DNA from: Clarireedia homoeocarpa
Lineage: Eukaryota > Ascomycota > Leotiomycetes > Helotiales > Rutstroemiaceae
Assembly: GCA_001465935.1 (NCBI GenBank)
Contig: LNKV01000003.1
Span: forward strand, 812,363-876,362
DNA length: 64,000 nucleotides
Direction of reading: 5' to 3'
The position numbers and the translations under genes were made by a program. A model generated the notes under the pieces. The model worked only from the letters and a program-made list of their open reading frames with translations, was not told the DNA's origin and made no database searches. Of the stretch, positions 46,969-57,566 are shown piece after piece (position 1 is the first letter of the stretch; each line of letters begins with the position of its first letter).

Positions 46969-47996
46969 GGACGCCGAGAAATTTCAAAATGCGGAACTAG
47001 TGTATTTGCAATATCTGTCCTGGATTGAAGCCGGACTTGTCGACAACATGTCAAAGACAGAATGGGAACAAGTTGGCGAATAGCTGCAGCAGTGGCTCGA
47101 TTGATAACGGTTCCAGCAATCAAGTATAATTCACCAGAGTGTGCCCTAACTCATTCGCTACATTCAAGGTTTGAATGATGCGGTACATGAGCATGAAAGG
47201 GGCTTTTAACCCGAACAGTAGATTGAGATACCCGGCATTCTCATTGTTATTGAAACAATCTGAAGACATCTACATCCAAATTTGCATCAAAAATTCATAA
47301 CTTGGTCGCGAACTGAGTGCAGCTCTTATATTCAAGCATATAAACAGAAATTTCCGAGACACAAGGAAAGGAAGTAAGTAGTAACGGGGTACAATAATAG
47401 CACTCGGGATCCCCCTTTTCATTCATGGTTGGCAGGAAGACTTAGCCGGTTACTACCAACTTGTGGGCAAAGAACTTTTGGCTGAGATGCATACACTTCT
47501 TTGCCCTTCCGTACGGCTGTACTGTAATTCGCTTTATAGCTCCTCTCATTCCAAAGCATTCACTGCTCGAGAGTCGTACGATGTCGGCTTTGTTGATGAA
47601 GTCTTGAGTGAATAGTGTAGCGAGACGACGTCGAATTATAATTCTTGCGCCAATCCCCGCTGAATCAGCATTTAGTCATCAGTCTTACTACCCCGCGAGC
47701 CACGACAAGTTATTACATAATTTTCTACTGGTCTTTTCGGATTGAAAAAATCGCTAAGAGGAAATTCCCTGGCTTGACTTAGACAAGGAAAATATGTAGA
47801 GTTAGCCATCCTATCTTAAGGAGGCATATCATTGGGTTCATATACCAATACCACCCATGCTCGTGAACCCCTCAGTTCGGCTGGTTCACGCATTGACCCA
47901 AAGCCAAAGAGTCAGGAACTTCGGTTCTTTCAATATCCTTCTCATTTCGTTTCCCTTTCTCTGAGTCCTAAATCATGATCTGATATGATCCGTGGC
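46969..47996. other. Intergenic, no supported gene
   Basis: About 1 kb upstream of the 828-aa gene and downstream of the small gene at 47997. AT-rich, without repeats or ORFs of note. Confidence 0.5.
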
Positions 47997-48298
47997 TTAC
48001 ACTGCTTTTGCTTCCTGCTTCCTCTTTTCAAGCATCCGAAGATTTTCCTCCAACTTCTCAGGCGACAAATTCCTCCTCTCTTCTGGTGGAGTGTATGGTG
48101 GCGGCAATAAATTTCTATCTGGATGGAACCACTCCTCTCTTGGAACTTTGGTCCCATCAACCAAGGGCTACGATACCGTTGAGTGTGGGGATCGTGCTTG
48201 ATGTTTCTGAGAATTCGACTGAGCTCCCTTTGGTTTGCCATCTGTTGCTCTTTATCGTGAGATAGTAGTGAGAAAGACATTGCTGTGTTTGAAGACAT
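47997..48298 (-). pseudogene. Small gene with an apparent frameshift (unknown product)
   Basis: Reading the minus strand from ATG 48298, the frame MSSNTAMSFSLLSHDKEQQM, then RELSRILRNIKHDPHTQR, looks like the start of a small basic helical protein. From about 48167 the coding-like sequence is in another frame: PLVDGTKVPREEWFHPDRN, PPPYTPPEERRNLSPEKLEE, then KRKQEAKAV and a stop at 47997. The two halves need a one-base shift near 48165-48175. No normal-length intron can join them. It is either a recent pseudogene or a single-base sequence error in a real gene of about 100 residues. Product unknown. It is divergent from MCR1. Confidence 0.45.
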
Positions 48299-48904
48299 TG
48301 TTACCTAGATGAATCGATAAGTTTGTCGTCCAAGAAGGTGGATTATCATGACATCCTTACTAGATCGGAAACGACAAGTCGAGTATGAGGCACAGTATGG
48401 CGATGTACGTACAGCTGCTGGGTATTCTGATACGGGCATGTTGATCTGAAGCCGTCCGGATACCGTTCCAGTCAGTAATCGTCGGTAGTCGCTAGGTTTT
48501 CTCTCATCGCGGTCGCTCTGAAACCCGATGAGAGTGGACCTTTAAGGTTGGCGAACACCGACGATTCTTTTTTAAGTCATGATCCTGATTGGGTGACTCT
48601 CACCGAAGTGCCGAAAAATGATGCTGGTGATAGAGTAGTCTCGTAATCTTACTTGTCACTTATGCGGAAGTGTACGGAGGTAAGCAGCAACACGGCACGG
48701 GCCACCAAGTACAGTAAGGTTACCGCGCGAGCTGCGTTCCTTGTTCCTTGGTTTGGAACTAGTAGCCGTTGTCTACGTAACTGGCTCACTCTCGCAATTC
48801 AAAGCTAACATCTCGACATCTCCGCGAACGTATTTTGTAAACTTTCAACAATTTATTCATCAACCATTCGCGATACCCTTCAACCTTCTCTCGCAGACCC
48901 AATC
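48299..48904. other. Divergent intergenic region upstream of MCR1
   Basis: 606 bp between the small disrupted gene (-) and MCR1 (+). No ORF of interest. It presumably holds both promoters. Confidence 0.5.
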
Positions 48905-50241
48905 ATGTTCGCACGACAAGCTTTCAGAACGGCTCAGCCATTGAAGAATGTAAGCCAACTAACATACTTCCTTTTCGTTCATTGCGCTGCCCCCCCATTC
49001 CATGAAAATCCTAGCTTCGGCCTTTTGGGCGTAGGCGGGATAGCGAAAATGGTAAATTGAATATACTCAAGGGTTACACATGCTAATAAGGCATCTCCAT
49101 AGCAATTTCGACGATATGCCACAGAGCCTTCAAATAATGGTGGATCAAACACAGCTTTATACACAGGTTTAGCTGCTGCGGCAGCTGGAGGCGCATACTA
49201 TTTCCTCAGTCAAGGAGACAATGCCGCCAAGGTAAAGGATGCTGCGAAGGACGCCGAAGCTAAGGCGAAGGCCGCTGTTGCTCAGGGTAAAGAGAAGGTC
49301 GAAGGAGCTGTCGGAAAATCTGTTTTCACAGGTGGTGACCAGGGCTTCGTCAGTCTGAAGCTGGATAGTGTAGAGCTCGTCAACCACAACACAAAGAAAT
49401 TGAGATTCGAATTGCCCGAAAAAGATCAAGTCAGCGGCTTGCGTGTTGCATCCGCTCTGCTCACAAAGTACAAGGGCCCGGACATGGAGAAGCCTGTTCT
49501 TCGTCCTTACACGCCTGTGAGCGATGAAAGTTAGAACTATAACCACCTTTGCCCAGAAATTTGCTGACATATTATAGGCGAAAAGGGATTCGTAGATCTC
49601 CTCATCAAGAGATATCCCAATGGACCAATGTCTGAGCACCTGCACTGTTAGTATTTCTCCAATACCTCATTCCCACACTATCTTTCATCTCTACTTTTCC
49701 TTCACTCACTTTTGGAACAATATACTAATCTTTAAACACAGCCATGGAGCCGGGTCAACGATTAGACTTCAAGGGACCTTTACCAAAGTATCAATGGGAG
49801 GCAAACAAGCATAACCACGTTGCGTTCATTGCCGGAGGTACTGGAATTACTCCTATGTATCAACTCGCAAGAGCTATCTTCAACAACCCTGCGGATAAGA
49901 CAAAGGTTACCTTAGTCTTTGGAAACATCAGTGAGCAAGATATCTTGTTGAAGCGCGAATTCGAGCATCTGGAGAACACCTATCCTCAACGATTCCGAGC
50001 ATTCTACGTTTTAGATCAACCACCAAAGGAATGGACTGGAGGAAAGGGATATATCACCAAAGACTTGTTGAAGACCGTTCTTCCAGAGCCCAAGTCTGAG
50101 AATGTTAAGATCTTCGTCTGCGGTCCACCAGGAATGTACAAGGCTATTTCGGGTGCTAAGAAGTCCCCTCAAGACCAGGGTGAACTAGAGGGCGTATTGA
50201 AGGAGCTTGGCTACAGCAAAGATCAAGTCTACAAGTTTTAG
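48905..50241 (+). CDS. mcr1: NADH-cytochrome b5 reductase 2, mitochondrial
   Basis: Four exons: 48905-48949, 49103-49529, 49578-49646 and 49742-50241, giving 346 aa. The N-terminus MFARQAFRTAQPLKNQFRRY is a mitochondrial signal. One hydrophobic helix follows (TGLAAAAAGGAYYFL) and then an Ala/Lys-rich helix. The FAD domain has RPYTPVS at about residue 150 and the GPMSEHLH loop. The NAD domain has GGTGITPMYQ at about 210 and CGPPGM at about 306. The protein ends in YKF, near the usual end of the family. It moves electrons from NADH to cytochrome b5 and supports ergosterol synthesis and ascorbyl-radical reduction from the outer membrane and intermembrane space, as known for yeast Mcr1. Confidence 0.96.
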
Positions 50242-50700
50242 ATGGCGAACTCAACTATAGAGATGTTCCAGAGCTGCTGTATTGATAGACATAGATTTCG
50301 TCAAGTTCAAAATAAAGACACTCAACAATGAGGGGAGCTTCAGCGGGTGCCCTATATCAATACTCACAGTTCTCGATCTCTGTAGTGATGTGTGGACTCA
50401 CACCCAGACCGCCTCGAAAGAATGGTTTATTCCGTGGTATCCTTCTTACTAATCACTACACGTGTTTTTGGTATTGCCTCAAATGGAAAATGCCATTTCA
50501 CTTCTTGTCTCACGGACCACACCAGGGTTTATCTCCGACGCCCTTTGGTCAACAATCCCATGTGTCATTGGTAGGATTAAGCGTCAACCCGTTATCATAT
50601 CATACCTCGTATATATACCCGTTGCAGATCTACCGTGTTTCTTTCTCTACTTTTGACGCTAGTATAGTATACGATGACGTGGGAGGAAGTTTGCGTTATT

Positions 50701-50732
50701 ATACTAGGGACTACTAGGGACTACTAGGGACT
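50701..50732. repeat. 10-bp tandem repeat (CTACTAGGGA) x3
   Basis: Three adjacent near-identical units, the last ending in CTCTG. Read directly. Confidence 0.9.
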
Positions 50733-50803
50733 CTGCTTTATCTCCATGTGGTAAGCTTTTTATTCAACTCATCCTTCATGGTAGGTTTGTTTCAAAGAGT
50801 GCC

Positions 50804-50833
50804 TCTCTCCTCCCTCTCTCCTCCCTCTCTCGT
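50804..50833 (+). promoter_or_regulatory. C/T-rich tract before MFS start
   Basis: A CTCTCTCCTCC repeat about 55-85 bp upstream of ATG 50887, where fungal core promoters commonly carry pyrimidine runs. The functional role is inferred from position only. Confidence 0.35.
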
Positions 50834-50886
50834 CTGATATTTCGGTTTTTCGGTCGTCTTGGTGAGCATATCGGGAAAGTTCCAGT

Positions 50887-53192
50887 ATGCAGTCCTTATT
50901 AGCCCATAGACGCTTTGGCCGATTGGTGCAAGAGCAATATGAAAGGGATAAACATCGCGCCGAGGCGATGCAAAGAGGCAATGCCTTGAATACTCATGCC
51001 AATGCCAATGAGGTTGGCAACAATGTGCATCGAGCTTCCTCAATCGATACCACCTCCTCAACGAACATCCCTACGCCTGCAAGTTTAGACGCCCGTGACC
51101 CAGAAAAAGCACACACCGACGACAGTATCGATATCCCCGCCGAACGCACCGCCACCCATGCAACCGCACACACAACCCGTAGTTTCGGCACCCGTCTCGG
51201 GCACGCATTAACCGGCATCGAAGTTCGGGAGCTCTCTGCCCAATTAACCAGAAGGCGCACGAAGGAAGGGAGACATGTTCCACCACCAACGGAAAAGTCT
51301 GGTGAAGGCGAGAAAGAGATTGTATTCGTAGTGGGGTACGAGGGCGAGCATGATCCGATGAATCCCCATAATTGGTCGTATACTAAGCGCATCTACTGCA
51401 CGATTATGATTGCGAGTATTGGCTTTATAGTGGGCTTTGCGTCGTCGATTGATAGTGCGGCATTGAAGCAAGCGACTGAGGTCTTTGGCGTAAGTGAGGT
51501 GGCGGAGAGTCTTGCTACGGGACTTTTTCTTGTGGGGTTTGGTTTTGGTGCGCTGTTTGCTGGTGAGTCGCTGGGACATTTTTTCTTGCGACTGCGGAGA
51601 TGATGGTGCACTGATACCTTAAACTCAGGTCCTATCTCCGAAACCATTGGTCGCAATCCAGTATACATCGTCACCCTGCTCATCTACATGATCTGGATCA
51701 TGGCCTCAGCGCTGGCGCCCAACCTCGGCGCACAACTCGTCTTCCGCTTCCTCGCAGGGTTCTTCGGTTCCACGCCCCTGACCTGCACCGGCGGTTCGAT
51801 TTCCGATCTTTGGAATCCGACGGAGCGCGTCTTCGCGTTTCCCATCTTCGCCAACGCCGCTTTCATGGGCCCCATCTTAGGTCCTGTTGTCGGTGGGTTT
51901 GTTGGTCAATCGAAACTTGTGAGCTGGAGATGGTGTGAATGGGTATGTACGATTAGCTGAAACCTCCAACTCACTTATTTGCTATACACTGTACTTGATG
52001 ATTTGATGATATGATAGCAACATCTATGCTAATTCGTCAACCCAGATAACCCTCATCCTCTCCGGCGCCATCCTCATCCTCACCTTCCTCTTCCAACCCG
52101 AAACCTTCGCCCCCATCCTCCTCAAATGGAAAGCCTCGCACCTGCGCCGCATCACCCACGATGAGCGCTACGTAGCCGAAGTCGAGATCCGCGCCGACAC
52201 TTTCGGCAAACGCCTTCTGCGCGCCTTGTACCGTCCGTTTATCCTCACCGCGCGCGAACCCATCGTCATGCTCTTCGCGCTGTACTTAACCGTCGTGTAT
52301 ATCATCTTGTTTACCTTCTTGGATGGTTATGAGTATATTTTTGGGGATACGTACGGGTTTAGTGAGGGGTTGGTGGGCTTGGCGTTTCTGGGGATTGCGA
52401 TTGGACTCTGTTTCGCTACTGCATTGGTTGTGAGTTTTATGTTCCTTTCTTTCTATCAACATAAGGACCTCCGTGCTGATACCTATACTCCAGCCCCTCA
52501 TCTACTACTGGGCGCGTCGCGACCTTGCGAAGCTCCGCGCAGAGGAAGGTCCGAATGCTCATCTGGCACCTGAACAGCGTCTCTGGTTTGCCATGCTCGG
52601 CGCACCGTGAGTGCCCCCCTTTCTTCTCCTCTCCCACAAACCTACCACAATATCTAACACTCCCCTCCCCACATTAGAGCAGTACCCATCTCTCTCTTCT
52701 GGATGGGCTGGACCGACTACCCCTCCATCTCCCCCTGGTCCGGGCTCGTCGCCTCCGTCGTCTTCGGCTACGGTATCCTCTGCATCTTCATCTCCACCTA
52801 CCAATACATCATCGACTCGTACGAGATGTACGCTGCGTCGGCGCTGTCGAGTCTGACGCTCATTCGCTATGTGGCTGCGGGGGGGATGGTTGAGGTTGGG
52901 ATTCCGTGAGTTTTTTTTTTTTCTTCTTTCTTTTCTTCCCCTTTTTTTCTTACCTTGACGATATGGAAAAGGATAGTAGAGATGGGGTGATCCAAGGCGC
53001 TTGAGGAATCACGGAGATATGACCAGAACTGAGGCTAATGAGGCGAATGATAGGTTTTACAAGAACATGGGTGTGCATTGGACACTCACGATATTGGGCG
53101 CCATTTCCGCGCTGATGGTGCCGGTGCCGTATTTGTTCTACGTGTATGGCCCGAAGATCAGAGGATGGTCGAAGTATGCCGCGAGGCAATAA
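50887..53192 (+). CDS. MFS transporter (DHA1, polyamine/drug type), 617 aa
   Basis: Six exons: 50887-51562, 51629-51942, 52046-52429, 52494-52606, 52678-52905 and 53054-53192, all GT/AG and in phase. A long cytosolic N-terminal tail (about 155 residues) ends in the DHA1-typical HDPMNPHNWSYTKR. Twelve membrane segments follow: GFASSIDSAAL in TM1, AGPISETIGRNPVYI (motif A-like loop), RFLAGFFGSTPLTCTGGSIS, and GPVVGGFVGQ as the antiporter motif. A central loop (LKWKASHLRRITHDERYVAE) links the halves. It is probably a proton-driven exporter at the plasma membrane, with unknown substrate. It faces a Zn2Cys6 regulator 355 bp away. Confidence 0.92.
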
Positions 53193-53547
53193 GATGGGGG
53201 GCGGGGGGTGGCTGCGTTCGTAACCCTGTGGTACGTTCGTGCTGAATGACGTGGAATATTCATTATGGTGACGTCCGGGAGAGAAAATGGAGGATTGAGA
53301 TGTGTCTTTTATATAGTATAGTATAGGATAGTGTGGTATAGGATAGTGTAGTATAGGATAGGATAGCATAGCATAGCATAGCATAGCATAGCATAGCGAC
53401 GAAGAAGAAGGAACTAATGTGTAAATGATTTAAATTATAAAATTATAAACCAGCTGGATTTCTTAACCCGTAAAAACCAACGCATTGCACCCATCCAGCT
53501 CAGCTCCAAACTCCCCAACATGTGAAACACCTAAATGGGCTTGTGAC
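53193..53547. other. Convergent gap with microsatellite
   Basis: 355 bp between the 3' ends of the MFS gene and the Zn2Cys6 gene. It contains the GGATA/GCATA array at 53311-53398. No gene. Confidence 0.6.
53311..53398. repeat. Degenerate ATAGT/ATAGG/ATAGC pentanucleotide array
   Basis: About 17 tandem five-base units: ATAGT and ATAGG variants first, then a homogeneous block of about seven ATAGC units. The switch from mixed to uniform units suggests recent expansion of the right part. Confidence 0.9.
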
Positions 53548-55969
53548 TTAATTAGCACTTCCCACAGCATATGTAAACTCCTGCGCCTCTAAAATTCTCA
53601 GATATTCTGCCGCATTTCTCCATCTACTACCCAGCCGTCTCAAGCAAATTCGAATAGAATCCAGCGCAGCTTGGTACTGCTGATCTCCGCTTTCCCGCAC
53701 TAACCATGCGTAGTTCGACGCAGCTGAGTATAAAGCGTCCATGATTAATGGGCTGACTTTATCTAGATCTTGCTGCGTGGGCGTCGCGTTGGCCAGCTTG
53801 TCTGCGAATTCTACCGAGCTGTTCGAAACGCTCTTCAGTCCGTCGAGTGCTTGGACTGACATTGCTCCTCTCTCGACGCTGGGGGGAGGACTGGATGATT
53901 TGTTTTTGGGACATGTGTATGGCTCGCAGAGGGCAGCGAGAGTGCTATAGATGAGTGCCAATGGGGTTGCTAGTGTAAGGTATTCGTTGGATTCGCTGGC
54001 TTCTTCGTCTATCTTTCGAGCGAGGATTGAGCAGTCGATGTAGAGCTGAGATGCTATGCCGAAGCGAGTAGCTTCTGATGGGATGTCTTCGGTGTAGTGG
54101 TGGCGGAGAACTTTGCCTAGCATTACGGATCCTTGGCAAAGGCGCGTGAATGGCGCGACAGACTCACTGACTGGGTTCGATACATATCTTTGAACCGCCA
54201 TCTCACCATTGGCCTAGGCTAAAGTTAGTATCACAATCCACAAACATGTAGGCAACTTTACCCATGCAATGTCATCGACAGGTAGAGGGTCCTCTTTTTG
54301 CGGCTCCTGGGCAGTTAAGATATGTGCTTTGCTTCCTATGGAAACCATCCTGCAACAAGTTAGTGGATAAGTTGAAGCATTTGATAACCGCAGCATCTCA
54401 AATCCTCCGCAACTTTAGTTTGAGCATGTTGATCAAACCCAGTAGAACAATTGGCTAAGGAACTTTGTCCTAAACCAACGGGATCTTTGTGCACTGGGGA
54501 GCCAAGGAAGGTTGTATTACCTGTCAATTATGAGAACTCCCCACCAAGTGCGTATGCGTTCTTCATGCTCGGTCCGTGTATGCTTCCGAAGAGGTCAGTG
54601 GGGTGTTAACGGACGGGGTAGTATTTCCTACAAGTGGTCCAAGCAATTGAGGAGACTCGTCAAACCCGTTAATACCCAATAGAGTACCGTATCTAACACA
54701 CCATCCTGCGGACATCCAGGCCGCTGGATATATCGCCTGCCCATATTCATACAGGGTAACAAGGATATTCGCTTGTAAAACTAGTAAAGAGACCATACCA
54801 GCGGCCTCCATCAGTGCAGTAAAGCGCTTCGCGGTGATGTATATTGGATTCTGCGCACATTCAAGTCCATCAACTGGTCTCGAAGTAATGAGCTTCATGC
54901 AGAGGAATAGTAGAGCCAGGTCTGGTCCAGCTTCCCAGAATGGGTTGGCTAGATTTAAATCTAGTCGTTTCTGGGATATAATCGGATACCATTTGTGAAC
55001 AGTGTTAAAATAATCAGTGAGCATCGGCTGAATGACCGATACATCTCCCAGTATCTCCAGAACTTCCTGCAAAATTATCAGTTTCAATTTGAGATATGCA
55101 TGATACTGAAGTGACAATTGCAACCAGAATGCAAATACTGAATTACGTAGGAAATTGGACTATTTATTCTCGTAATCTGTGATTGACCACAATCAAATAG
55201 AATTTTTTCCAAATACTTGAACAGTCGACCGCACAATGTTCATATGCAGGAATACCCATTGGAACACCCATTGGAACAACAAATTGTATACTTACAATAT
55301 TGTCCCAATCCTAAGCGGGCAATCAATTCATCACAAATTGGTCTCCCAGCTTCACGCACTGCAATGACGGATGCTACAGCTATATGATGTGCCCCCAACA
55401 CCCTGAATCTTAACAAAGGTAGAAACATATCTATGTCAACTTACAACAGGTATATCCACCACAGGTTTCGGAACCGGAATGCTGGATTCAAAAATCAGCA
55501 AAACATAATCTACCTCCAGACAAAAACAGAAAACTACCTACCCTCCACTCTGAAAAGTCTCATTATCAAGCACTGCAATAGCCGGAAACCTATTCTGTAT
55601 TGTATGCCACGCTGAATCCTGCTGCGGGGTAGTAGCATACGCCTGCACCTGCTGGGCTTGCAAACCCTCCGCCCCGTTAGCCAGGGACGACGGCGTAGCA
55701 AAAGGAGGGGTATGAGCCATTGGATTTCCGGCGTTTAATCGGCCCTCTAGCTCTATAACTCTTGTACGCAGCGCATTGAAATCATCGGACGTGGGAGCGG
55801 GGGAGGAATCCGAGTAGTCGCAGATGCGACCCATGCGTTTGCAGAGCGCACATTGCGGCAGGTCTTTGCTGCATTTGCGCTTTTGCTTCCTGCATGTTGC
55901 GCAGGCTTGTGATGCACGGGGGGCTTCGTTCAATAAGTTGTCGTTCGGGATTTGGTAGATTGAGGCCAT
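53548..55969 (-). CDS. Zn2Cys6 transcription factor with fungal-specific regulatory domain
   Basis: Six exons: 55969-55542, 55481-55445, 55066-54632, 54582-54521, 54349-54262 and 54213-53548. Their sum is an exact multiple of three, giving 571 aa. The DNA-binding cluster at residues 23-50 has CATCRKQKRKCSKDLPQC, then ALC and GRIC, spaced C-X2-C-X6-C-X6-C-X2-C-X6-C. A short coiled coil follows (NALRTRVIELEGRL). The regulatory domain starts at the exon 2/3 join (IPVPKPVVDIPV|EVLEILGD), with YFNTVHKWYPIISQKRL, AIYPAAWMSAGWCVRYG, and EEERIRTWW-like WGVLIIDR, then LPVDDIAW. The 49-nt third intron has an ideal CTGAC branch site and removes what would otherwise be a frameshift. Its likely target is the neighbouring MFS gene (inference). 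Confidence 0.9.
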
Positions 55970-56555
55970 GATCGAGCGGGCGGTATTTATTCAAGAAACT
56001 CGTACAATGCGGCCGCTCAAATTGAAGGCACTTTCAGGAAAACTACAGTTTCGGACTTAAATGAAAGGCAGGAATTATTTATCGAATCTACTATTTGTGG
56101 ATAATGTTACACAGAGGCACGAGCCACATAAATCTCCATACGCTTAAGTTGAGCGTGCACGAAGAAATTCACGAACAGATATAAACTTACCCTCAATTTT
56201 CGGTATAGTTAGACCTCTTCTTGAACTCAAAACTCTGCAGGCTGCAAGAATTTATTACAATCTGAAGTGAGGTCAGTTAAAAGTCGAAATTGTGAGGATA
56301 TGTGTTTGGCGCCATAAACCACCACTTATTTCATCTCGGAATAGGGGTTGGTGTGGTCTTTGAAAAGCAACGCCAAAGCAAATATAAAATGATATGAAAA
56401 CCCGATAAGCAGATGTCTTCTATGCTAACTTATTGCAAAACCCTTCTAAATCAAATTGCTCCAGTCATGGTGTTCTAGCTCAGCTATTCTGTTCCAGCGG
56501 CGAAGAGCCCCTCAACGACGGCGAAGGTGTGATAGAGCTTAGCAAGACAGTACAT
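55970..56555. other. Intergenic, promoter side of the Zn2Cys6 gene
   Basis: 586 bp between the regulator start and the 3' end of the next minus-strand gene. No feature of note. Confidence 0.5.
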
Positions 56556-57566
56556 TCAGTTCTCAGAACTGCAGTGGTCTTGGAGCCGACGGCGCTTGCT
56601 TCCGGATGAATCATTCCGCCTGTATTCGTTGGATGGTGTGGATATGGTGGGAATGGGGTTTGCGGCGGCTGTGGGAGTGCTAGGTGCTGAGCAAGAGACG
56701 GCCACAGCCACGGGTACTGCAGCAAGTATTGGATCGATGTTTACCCCTTGGGCTGAGGCGGCTTCTTTCAAAGCAAGTATGTAACTTTCTATTGCGGAGT
56801 CCTTCACAGTTCTATCAGTATTTGTCAACTATAGGGCGAGCGCCTTGCGGAAGGCAAGTGAGCAGCGGAGAGCTTACCTGTGCCTCTTTGATCACTTCAA
56901 GTTGCTCCAGAAGTATCGCGTTATCACTTTTGCATATTATTTTGTGTTTTTCACGCATCTTGCTGTCCATTGTGGTAAAGTAGCTTGTCGCTCTCGTGCT
57001 CCTCTTTTTCATCTCGACCTGGTATGTTTGCAGTTGCTTCATAAACCACTGTAGAAAAGTTGCTGTTAGCATATTTCTTCTCAGACTAATAAACATCGAC
57101 CATTCATGCCTCAAAGTTCTTCTCACGCATATGAGGAGATATGCAGATGCCCACAGATATCACTTACAATCTCTATATTGTCTGCAAAGTCTTGAGGCAA
57201 CGGCGCCGTGGTATTGATGACTCCCAGTCGCTGTTTCACACCCTTCGTGATATCATCAATGAAACTGGTTGTGTATTCTTCCATTTCTTGCCTCTTGTTG
57301 ACCATTCGCTTCTTGGCCTTGTTGTTAACATGCATCATGAAATAATCGTGTCTATTGTGCATCGCTAGGATCTCTGCACTAAACTTGGCAAGAGCTGGAC
57401 CGATAGGATCTTTCTTGATAGAAGTAAGGAATTTTTCGATGTTTTTTGTGGTATCACTCTTCTGCTGTTCTTTGGTTGAGTTGTCGCGCTGCCATGGATA
57501 CTTCTTCCCACTAATGCGGGTAGAAGAGGCAGCATGCGGACTATGTGATGGAGATAACATGTCCAT
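56556..57566 (-). CDS. Unknown small helical protein
   Basis: Three exons: 57566-57168, 57048-56878 and 56801-56556, all in phase, giving 271 aa. The second acceptor (GTGAAG) is chosen because it keeps phase and has a CTGAT branch site 14 nt upstream. The nearer TAG would break the frame. The N-terminus is basic and Ser-rich, followed by a long charged helical region: NIEKFLTSIKKDPIGPALAK, MHVNNKAKKRMVNKRQEMEE, then WFMKQLQTYQVEMKKRSTRA. An Ala/Val/Pro-rich linker follows, and the tail is basic (SSGSKRRRLQDH), resembling a nuclear signal. No family is recognised. Coiled-coil character suggests a protein-protein role. Confidence 0.68.

Larger units (their letters stand above)
50242..50886. other. 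Intergenic with 10-bp tandem repeat and C/T-rich promoter tract
   Basis: 645 bp between MCR1 and the second MFS gene. It contains three copies of a CTACTAGGGA unit (50701-50732) and a CTCTCTCCTCC tract at about 50804-50833, directly before the MFS start. Such C/T tracts are frequent at fungal transcription start regions. Confidence 0.6.

Noticed and set aside
54563..54600. Frameshift making the Zn2Cys6 gene a pseudogene
   Set aside because: A 49-nt intron with a consensus branch site restores frame and the conserved domain, and the whole coding length becomes divisible by three.
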